A stretch of 32,406 bases of DNA from Verrucomicrobiota bacterium (GTDB taxonomy: Bacteria > Verrucomicrobiota > Verrucomicrobiia > Limisphaerales > AAA164-E04). This document shows, one piece after another, positions 25,563 to 32,406 of this stretch (the first letter of the stretch is position 1; each line of letters opens with the position of its first letter). A program made the position numbers and the translations under genes. Under the pieces are notes generated by a model. That model was not told the DNA's origin. It worked only from the letters and a program-made list of their open reading frames with translations, and did no database searches. The stretch spans positions 1 through 32,406 of the forward strand of contig JALRAZ010000159.1 of the NCBI GenBank assembly GCA_023257935.1, in the 5' to 3' direction.

Positions 25563-27034
25563 GCCATAATCTGATGGATAGGGGCAGCCCCTTCAACGCC
25601 CACCAATCGCTGATCGAGACCAGCGTAAAAATAGGTCAGGTCGTTGGGGTCTAGTCCCATGAGACTCAATACCGTGGCGTGCAGGTGTTTGACATGAAAA
25701 CGATCGGTCACGGCTTGGCTGCCAAGCTCATCAGTCTGCCCCACACTGACCCCACCTTTCACACCACCACCAGCCATCCACATGGTAAACCCGTAAGCGT
25801 TGTGATCTCTGCCTGTGCCTTCTGCGTATTCGGCTGTGGGCTGTCGGCCAAACTCACCGCCCCAGATGATCAGGGTTTCATCGAGCAACCCACGCTGCTT
25901 GAGATCTTCAAGCAATCCCGCGATGGGTTTGTCTGTGTTACCGGCATGAAAATCATGGTTCTTTTTCAGATCGCCATGAGCATCCCAGTTTTGATCATTG
26001 TGAGCGCCACCGGAGTAAATTTGGATGAAGCGAACACCTCGTTCCACCAAGCGCCTGGCTAAAAGACATTTCTTGCCAAAATCCTCAGTCCGATCCTGGT
26101 CAATCCCGTAGAGCTGCTTGATGTGATCAGGTTCACCGTCCACATCGACCGCCTCAGGCGCTGAGGATTGCATCTTATAGGCTAACTCGTAGCTGGCAAT
26201 GCGGGCAGCCAGATTGCTGTTATCCAATCGGTCTGCTAAGTGTCCACGATTAAAATGATCCAAATGCTTCAGGAGAACCTGCTGTTCGCTCACATCCATC
26301 TTGTGTGCGTTCTTTAAATCAAGAATAGGGGTGCCTTTGGGCCGAAAGACCGTTCCCTGATAACTGGCAGGCATGTAACCACTGGTCCAATTTTTGGCAC
26401 CGCTGATGGGACCCCCTGATTGGTCAAGCATGACCACATAGCCAGGAAGGTTCTGATTAACTGTTCCCAGACCATAGTTCACCCAAGATCCAAGGGAAGG
26501 ACGACCACTGAGGATCTGCCCGCTATTCATCATCAGCATGGCTGAACCATGAATAGGTGAATCGGCGGTCATAGAATGTATGAAAGCGATATCGTCCACA
26601 TGCTTGGCGACATTGGGAAACAACGAAGATACCATTTTCCCGGTTTGTCCGTAGGGCTTGAAGTCCCACTTGGGCCCTACCACCCTGCCCTGATTCTTAT
26701 GCCCACCTCTGCCGAAGGTCTTCACGTCAATGGTCTTCCCATCAAGCGGATACAGGGCGGGCTTATAATCAAAGGTATCCATATGGCTGGGCCCTCCGTA
26801 CATAAATAGGAAAATAACATGCTTGGCCTTGACTGGCAGGTGGCCTACTCGTGGTTGCATGGGACTCTGCCAGGCGGTTTGCCCATCCGCAGCATGAAGT
26901 TGCTGTTTGAGAAAACCATCCTTGGCCATCATCCCTGTCAACGCCAAGGAGGTGAACCCACCCCCCATGGTATGCAAGAATTCACGACGCGTGCGATGGC
27001 AGAAGGAAAATTTGGGCTGAGTTTGCTTTTTCAT
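25559..27034 (-). CDS. DUF1501 domain-containing protein (Tat-secreted, sulfatase-fold-like)
   Basis: RTRREFLHTMGGG Tat signal; AKHVIFLFMYGGPSHMDTFDYKP; GGAHNDQNWDAHGDLKKNH; WGGEFGRQPTAEYAEGTGRDHN. Longest ORF starts at 27064. Confidence 0.95.
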   Translation of the reverse strand: MKKQTQPKFSFCHRTRREFLHTMGGGFTSLALTGMMAKDGFLKQQLHAADGQTAWQSPMQPRVGHLPVKAKHVIFLFMYGGPSHMDTFDYKPALYPLDGKTIDVKTFGRGGHKNQGRVVGPKWDFKPYGQTGKMVSSLFPNVAKHVDDIAFIHSMTADSPIHGSAMLMMNSGQILSGRPSLGSWVNYGLGTVNQNLPGYVVMLDQSGGPISGAKNWTSGYMPASYQGTVFRPKGTPILDLKNAHKMDVSEQQVLLKHLDHFNRGHLADRLDNSNLAARIASYELAYKMQSSAPEAVDVDGEPDHIKQLYGIDQDRTEDFGKKCLLARRLVERGVRFIQIYSGGAHNDQNWDAHGDLKKNHDFHAGNTDKPIAGLLEDLKQRGLLDETLIIWGGEFGRQPTAEYAEGTGRDHNAYGFTMWMAGGGVKGGVSVGQTDELGSQAVTDRFHVKHLHATVLSLMGLDPNDLTYFYAGLDQRLVGVEGAAPIHQIMA

Positions 27035-27079
27035 GGTATTAGAATGCTTACGAGATTTGGCCAAAAAGGTATGTCATCC

Positions 27080-29656
27080 CTAGTCGAGGTATAAAAATTC
27101 ATTCAAGTTCATCAACATCAAGGCAAAACGCTGAAGGGCCTGAGAATGGGTCAGTTTCAATTCTTGAACCAACTCCGCCAGCATGCCACGCCCAAGAGCA
27201 ATTTCGGACTCTGAGGGTTGTCGGGAGGTGACAAGCCTGATCCCTTCGGCAATTTGCTGATCCGAGTCGCTGGAGAACGCTTCAAGCCTCGCCGCAAAGG
27301 ACTGAGCCTGATCGTTGAGGAAGGCGCTATTGAGCATGGTCAGAGCCTGGGTTGGTACTGTGGTGGTAAAACGCACAGCGCAGGCAGAGTCGGTATCTGC
27401 CATATCAAAGGCCTTGAGCACGGGCTCATGAAGAGAGCGCTTCATGAATACGTAAACACTGCGTCGATTTTGCTGCTCAGGTGAAGACTTTCCCCAGGCA
27501 GCATCAGGCCGTGAGGCTGTGGCCAGAATTTCATCAGGCACAGGGGTGTAGATACTTGGCCCACCCATCTGCAAATTCAAATTACCTGTCAAGTGAATCA
27601 CTGAATCGCGGATTTCCTCGGCTGTCAGACGTCTCATATCAAAGCGCCAGAAGAGATTATTCTCAGGATCCTGCTCCAGCGCGCGAGGATTGGCCTGAGA
27701 GGACATTTGGTAGGCTTTGGAGAGCATGATGTGTTTGTGGAGTCTTTTCAGGCTCCACTTATGTTCCATGAGGTAGGTGGCCAACCAGTCAATCAATTCT
27801 GGATGGGTGGGCAGCTCACCATTCTGTCCAAAATTGCTTGGGGTGCGGCAAATACCTCGGCCAAAATGAAACTGCCAAACTCGGTTGGCAATAACCCGGG
27901 CAGTTAGAGGATTATTTGAATCTACCAGCCAATCTGCAAAAACCCTACGCCTGCCGCTGGATTGAGCCCCTTCGGTCGGCGAGGGAATCACTGGGTCATC
28001 AAACCCAAGGATGGCAGGGAAGCCAGGCTGCACCTCTTGGCCAAGAGAATGCGCATTGCCCCGTAACAGCACGTGTGTCTTGGCAGGTTTTGGACCGTTT
28101 TCCTGAATGACCAAGGCGCGATCCAGTGATGGCAGTTTTCTCTCCTTCAATGCCTTGAGTTCGGCTTCAATGCCTTCCAAATCCTGAAGCTCTGCTTTGG
28201 TGAGAACCTTCTCCTTTTTGGCTCGGATCATGGTCCGACGGGTTCGATCATCTCTTGCGTCTTCCTTCTCTGGCTTGGAAAAGGTGGCTACGATGCGTGT
28301 TTCGTATGCCTCGACCTGTTTTTCAAGCTGCTGTGTTTGTTCCTGCAGGGCTTGTCGTAAGGCATCATGCTTTTGAACAGCCTTGTCGGGGGCGATGACG
28401 CGTGTGGTGTTCAAGGTGTAGGGAGATTTCTTAAACTGGCCTTCACGAATGTTTTTGAAGGTGTTGTTGAAGAAAGCAAGCATGCGGTAGTAATCCTCGT
28501 GAGGGATTGGGTCGATCTTATGCTCATGACAACGAGCACAACCGATGGTCAATCCCATGAAGGCTTGTCCGGTGGTCGAAATAACGTCATCCATGCCGTC
28601 GTAATACGCCTGATCGGCATCGACTGGTTCGTCGTCCCAAATACCCAGGCGATGAAAACCTGTCGCTATGAGGGTTTCAGGGGTCACAGTATCCAGCTCA
28701 TCTCCAGCAATTTGTTCACGAACGAAACGGTCGTATGGCTTGTCTTCATTAAAACTCGAGATCACATAATCCCTGTAACGCCAAGTTTCAGGTTTAGGGT
28801 TGTCGCGTTCGTAGCCGTTGGTCTCCGCATAGCGCACGAGATCAAGCCAGTGCCTGGCCCATTTCTCACCGTAGCGCTCAGAGGCCAAGAGATGATCCAC
28901 GACCTTTTCATAGGCATCTTTGGAAGAATCCTGCAGGAAAGCTTCGACGTCCGCGAAAGATGGCGGCAAACCAGTCAGGTCGTAATAGGCACGGCGAATC
29001 CAAGAGGCACGATCAGCAGGCTCGTTAGGCAAAAGCGAAGCTTGGCTCAGCTTAGCCTCAATCAATCGATCCACAGGATGCTCAGACCATGGATTGGGCC
29101 CCACCGCTGGTAGATTTGGCTTTTGAAGGGGTAGGAAGGCCCACCACTGACGGGTTTTCTCATTGATGCTGTTGTCGTAGAGATTGCCGGCGCCTTCGAT
29201 CTTCTCGATGGCCTCGGACATGGCCTTGCTATCAATAACCAAGCCCTTTTCAATCCAATCGGAAAGAGCTTGGATGGACTCAGAGGAGAGCTTCCCTCGA
29301 TTGGGTGGCATTTCATGATCCTCGTCTTTGTAGGAGACCATGGAGAGCAGGAGACTTTTGGATGGTTCATTGAGGTCCACTGCCGGGCCAGAGTCGCCTC
29401 CTCTCATCATGGCTTCTCGATCCACCAAGCTGAGCCCTCCCCTTAATTTAGGCTCCGCACCGTGGCATTTCAGACAATGCTCGGAGAGCACTGGTAAAAC
29501 GGCGTCACGAAAGTGCTCCTCGTGATCTCCTTGAATCACCACTGGAGCCGACAGAGCAAACCACGTCTGCCCCGGGTAAATCATAGCGAATCCTAAGAAA
29601 ACGAGCGCTGCCTTGGGCAAGTATTGGGTGACGCAGGATAGGGTGACGCCTTTCAT
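27080..29656 (-). CDS. PSCyt1 + DUF1549 (PSCyt2) + DUF1553 (PSD1) protein
   Basis: LSEHCLKCHGAEPKLRGGLSLVDREAMMRGGDSGPAV; WIRRAYYDLTGLPPSFADVEAFL; GCARCHEHKIDPIPHEDYYRM; NNPLTARVIANRVWQFHFGRGICRTPSNFG. Confidence 0.95.
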   Translation of the reverse strand: MKGVTLSCVTQYLPKAALVFLGFAMIYPGQTWFALSAPVVIQGDHEEHFRDAVLPVLSEHCLKCHGAEPKLRGGLSLVDREAMMRGGDSGPAVDLNEPSKSLLLSMVSYKDEDHEMPPNRGKLSSESIQALSDWIEKGLVIDSKAMSEAIEKIEGAGNLYDNSINEKTRQWWAFLPLQKPNLPAVGPNPWSEHPVDRLIEAKLSQASLLPNEPADRASWIRRAYYDLTGLPPSFADVEAFLQDSSKDAYEKVVDHLLASERYGEKWARHWLDLVRYAETNGYERDNPKPETWRYRDYVISSFNEDKPYDRFVREQIAGDELDTVTPETLIATGFHRLGIWDDEPVDADQAYYDGMDDVISTTGQAFMGLTIGCARCHEHKIDPIPHEDYYRMLAFFNNTFKNIREGQFKKSPYTLNTTRVIAPDKAVQKHDALRQALQEQTQQLEKQVEAYETRIVATFSKPEKEDARDDRTRRTMIRAKKEKVLTKAELQDLEGIEAELKALKERKLPSLDRALVIQENGPKPAKTHVLLRGNAHSLGQEVQPGFPAILGFDDPVIPSPTEGAQSSGRRRVFADWLVDSNNPLTARVIANRVWQFHFGRGICRTPSNFGQNGELPTHPELIDWLATYLMEHKWSLKRLHKHIMLSKAYQMSSQANPRALEQDPENNLFWRFDMRRLTAEEIRDSVIHLTGNLNLQMGGPSIYTPVPDEILATASRPDAAWGKSSPEQQNRRSVYVFMKRSLHEPVLKAFDMADTDSACAVRFTTTVPTQALTMLNSAFLNDQAQSFAARLEAFSSDSDQQIAEGIRLVTSRQPSESEIALGRGMLAELVQELKLTHSQALQRFALMLMNLNEFLYLD

Positions 29657-29764
29657 TGGTTAAATTTTAGCCCAGTTGGGGAAGTCAATCAACCATTGTA
29701 TGGAGTCATGGCATCGTTCAATCTGACATTGTCCTTCATGATGACTCATCCATAAGATAGCCCT

Positions 29765-30694
29765 ATGCATGAACCCGCCACCAGCAAGTATCTTTTAGTC
29801 AACCTCTGGCTGATGACCCTTATGGCAGGAGTCTCCCAGATCAGGGGCGCAGCCTATCAGTGGAGTGAGGATCCGGATCAATCACTTGTTTTGAGAGTCC
29901 AGGATCGCCCAATCGCTCGCTACCAATTCGCCCATGATCCTTCGACCCAGCAGAGCCGGCAGCAAACCTACAAGCCCTTTCTCCATCTTGTGGACCCCAT
30001 CACCCAGCGCACCATCACCAAGGGGCCTGGTGGTCAGTTTACCCACCATCGCGGTCTTTTCATTGGATGGAACCGGGTCAAGGTAGGGGCGAACCGATAC
30101 GACTTCTGGCATATGAGCCAATGCAATCAGATCCACACCGCATTCCTACTGAAGGAAATTTCCAGCAGAGGTGCTACCGTAAGCTCTCAAATTGATTGGG
30201 TTCCTGAGGGAAAACCCCCGGTCGTACGCGAAGTGCGCACCATGCATTTGGCCGAAGGAAACGAACCCGAAACGATGAGTATCATCGATTTGACCAGTCG
30301 AATCACCGCCCTGGAAGCTTTGGAATTGGGGGGTGATCCCGAGCACGCCGGCATCCAGTTGCGCCCAGCCAATGAAGTGGACCCGACGAAGACAAGCTTC
30401 CTGTTTCCGGAAGCAGGCCAGGATCCCAGGAAGGACCTCGACTTGCCCTGGGTGGCAGAGGAAATAAGCCTTGATACAAGCACCTATACCCTCATTCACA
30501 TGAACCATCCCGCCAACCCCACGCCGACGAGGTATTCAGCTTATCGCGACTACGGTCGCTTTGGGGCCTTTTTCACCGCAGCCTTAGAGGCTGGGCAAAC
30601 TCTTGAAGTCAAATACAGGATACTTGCCATCCGCGCCAAGATGCCCCATCGGGAGCAAATTGAAGCCCATTACCAACATTGGTTGAATCCCTGA
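29765..30694 (+). CDS. DUF6807 / PmoA-family secreted protein
   Basis: YKPFLHLVDPITQRTITKGPGGQFTHHRGLFIGWNRV, THTL-type downstream motifs, and FLFPEAGQDPRKDLDLPWVAEE fit the family commonly called PmoA/DUF6807. Confidence 0.75.
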   Translation: MHEPATSKYLLVNLWLMTLMAGVSQIRGAAYQWSEDPDQSLVLRVQDRPIARYQFAHDPSTQQSRQQTYKPFLHLVDPITQRTITKGPGGQFTHHRGLFIGWNRVKVGANRYDFWHMSQCNQIHTAFLLKEISSRGATVSSQIDWVPEGKPPVVREVRTMHLAEGNEPETMSIIDLTSRITALEALELGGDPEHAGIQLRPANEVDPTKTSFLFPEAGQDPRKDLDLPWVAEEISLDTSTYTLIHMNHPANPTPTRYSAYRDYGRFGAFFTAALEAGQTLEVKYRILAIRAKMPHREQIEAHYQHWLNP

Positions 30695-30706
30695 TCCCAT
30701 TCAGGG
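30689..30706. other. Perfect inverted repeat spanning convergent stop codons
   Basis: CCCTGA-TCCCAT-TCAGGG; TGA stop of the + gene (30692-30694) and TGA stop of the - gene (30701-30703 complement) lie in opposite arms. Confidence 0.75.
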
Positions 30707-32392
30707 CCCAAACTCTTCCACTTCGTCCCTGGCTATAGCCACTTCTCGGCGAAGAAGGTCATGCAAGGTGACAATTCCTATCAAGCGGTCCTTGGCAGGC
30801 TCAACCAAACCAACCAATCCTGTCTCAGATTCGATCAGAGAGGTCTGCAACTCACGGATGCTCTGGGAAGGCTGACAGGTCATCATTGGCACAAGTCTGA
30901 ACTCACGTGATTCGGCAATGGCATCCTGAGCTTCTTCTCGCGTCAGTACCCCACGGATAACTCCTTCATCGATGACAGGGAAACGGTGGAAAGGATGGGA
31001 ACGAAGTTTTTCCTCCACCTTATTAATGGATAGATCCTTGATGATTACAGGCGCAAAGTTTGCTATGGTCGAAACGGGTAATTGTTGCCAGCTCTTGAGA
31101 TCTCTTGGCGGAATCACATGATCGAGCTGGTGACCGTCTTGTTCGAGGATCGCTTCATAAAAATTCTGCGACAAAAAGCGTCGACTGACCGCACGACTGA
31201 TCAAGGCGCCGAGCATGAGTGCGGGAACCAGATAAAATTCGTTGGTCATTTCAAACACAATCAGAATACCCGTCACCGGGGCTCTGACGACCGCTCCAAG
31301 ACAGGCACTCATACCCACGACAGCCAGGGTGATTTGTGCTTCGGTATCGAGATCCAGCATCACACCAAACAACCCAGTGAGGACAACCCCAGTCATACCA
31401 CCCAGGAAAAGGGTCGGTGAAAAAATCCCACCGCAGCCAGCCAATCCATAACAACAAACTGTGGCGATTAATTTCCCAATCAGCAACCAGACCGCCACAC
31501 GCCATTCAAAAGGTCCCGTCAAGGCAGCGTTAAGGTCTTCGTAGCCCACGCTGAATACGCCAAGATGGCCCTGGCCTGTGGTTTGGCGTGTATGCAAGAA
31601 AACCCATGCTCCAATTCCCCATGCGACCAAAGAACCCATGACGGGAAGACTCCAACCTGGAGCCCATTTCCAGGTGCGACTAGCCCCACGCAGGGCCAGA
31701 CTGGATCGCTGAAACCCGATCCCGACCAGCGATGCCAGGGCGGCGACGATGGGCGTTAATAAATAGATCGTCCAATCTGGCGCCCCCACAGCAAATATTT
31801 CCAAAGCTGGGTGCTTTTCGGATAAAAAATGCACCGCAAAGGCACCAATCACCGAAGCGAGCAAGACACTCCCAAGAAAGCGACTGTTGAGATCCTGAAC
31901 GATCTCCTCTAGCACGAAAGTGATGGCAGCCAGTGGTGTGTTGAAGGCAGCAGCCAACCCGGCAGCCGCTCCAGAAGCTGCGGCATGCCGCCGATTTTGC
32001 TTCGGCTCGCCCAAAAGCCCAGCAAGGTTCGAAGCGACACCACTGGCAAGCTGAACACTGGGTCCCTCCCGTCCCATACTGGCACCTCCTCCAATACTCA
32101 GCACTCCAGCCACAAACTTGACCCAGGTCACGCGCCATGGAATCTGACCAAAATCCTTCCAGAAGGCGATCTTGAGCTGCGGGATACCACTCCCTGAAGC
32201 CTCGCGGGACAATTGGTTCAGCAACCAACCTACCGCCAAGGAGGTGGTCGTCATAGTCAAGAGGGAACCTATCAAAAACCCTTTGGCAGAGAGCGTCGCA
32301 AAGTAAGCAATCGTTCCATTAAAGAGCCATTGAATGGTCTTATGAAAAAGCACCGCAGCCACCCCAGCAACAATCCCATAAAGGCAAGTCAA
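30701..32392 (-). CDS. ClC-family chloride channel/transporter with C-terminal CBS pair (5' end probably outside window)
   Basis: GSGIPQLK, GREGPSVQLASG, GGIFSPTLFLGG selectivity motifs; EE in FVLEEIVQDL; two CBS-like segments (FHRFPVIDEGVIRGVLTREEA, GIVTLHDLLRREV). Apparent start at 32392 is a TTG and the frame stays open to the window edge. Confidence 0.93.
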   Translation of the reverse strand: MTCLYGIVAGVAAVLFHKTIQWLFNGTIAYFATLSAKGFLIGSLLTMTTTSLAVGWLLNQLSREASGSGIPQLKIAFWKDFGQIPWRVTWVKFVAGVLSIGGGASMGREGPSVQLASGVASNLAGLLGEPKQNRRHAAASGAAAGLAAAFNTPLAAITFVLEEIVQDLNSRFLGSVLLASVIGAFAVHFLSEKHPALEIFAVGAPDWTIYLLTPIVAALASLVGIGFQRSSLALRGASRTWKWAPGWSLPVMGSLVAWGIGAWVFLHTRQTTGQGHLGVFSVGYEDLNAALTGPFEWRVAVWLLIGKLIATVCCYGLAGCGGIFSPTLFLGGMTGVVLTGLFGVMLDLDTEAQITLAVVGMSACLGAVVRAPVTGILIVFEMTNEFYLVPALMLGALISRAVSRRFLSQNFYEAILEQDGHQLDHVIPPRDLKSWQQLPVSTIANFAPVIIKDLSINKVEEKLRSHPFHRFPVIDEGVIRGVLTREEAQDAIAESREFRLVPMMTCQPSQSIRELQTSLIESETGLVGLVEPAKDRLIGIVTLHDLLRREVAIARDEVEEFGP

Positions 32393-32406
32393 TACGATGG
32401 CCCTGG

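Noticed and set aside
28367-29113. 248-aa plus-strand ORF inside the PSCyt1/DUF1549/DUF1553 gene
   Set aside because: Lies wholly antisense to a well-supported family member with clear domain motifs; no recognisable domains; likely a shadow ORF.
1-32406. CRISPR arrays, tRNA/rRNA genes, IS elements, restriction or defence modules
   Set aside because: No regularly spaced repeats, cloverleaf-like segments, transposase motifs or defence families seen by eye on either strand.

Overview
The window looks like a gene-dense chromosomal segment from a marine-type PVC bacterium, probably Verrucomicrobia. That placement is an inference from family content: sulfatases, DUF1501, PSCyt1/DUF1549/DUF1553, PVC heme-binding proteins, DUF1573 and DUF6807. 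I support 20 CDSs, including: a sulfatase; a GT-B glycosyltransferase coupled to an ELM1-family protein; trpD; a PD40-propeller/M28 peptidase/PDZ fusion; an SDR epimerase; trigger factor with a His/Asp-rich tail; a DUF1573/rhodanese/MauE-like cassette; an LRR protein with two tandem cytochrome-c-like modules; a second sulfatase; a 1597-aa NodB-like/FG-GAP/PVC-dehydrogenase/HEAT/cytochrome c fusion; an exosortase directly upstream of that giant gene; a Gfo/Idh/MocA oxidoreductase; a WecA/MraY-like transferase; a DUF1501 + PSCyt1/DUF1549/DUF1553 pair; a DUF6807 protein; and a ClC transporter with CBS domains (5' end outside the window). I saw no tRNA, rRNA, CRISPR array or insertion element. The best candidates for follow-up are the exosortase + 1597-aa fusion pair, the LRR-cytochrome protein whose terminator-like hairpin sits 20 nt before a sulfatase start codon, and the unusually compact convergent gene ends. 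All family calls are from recognised motifs in the translations; no database search was possible.
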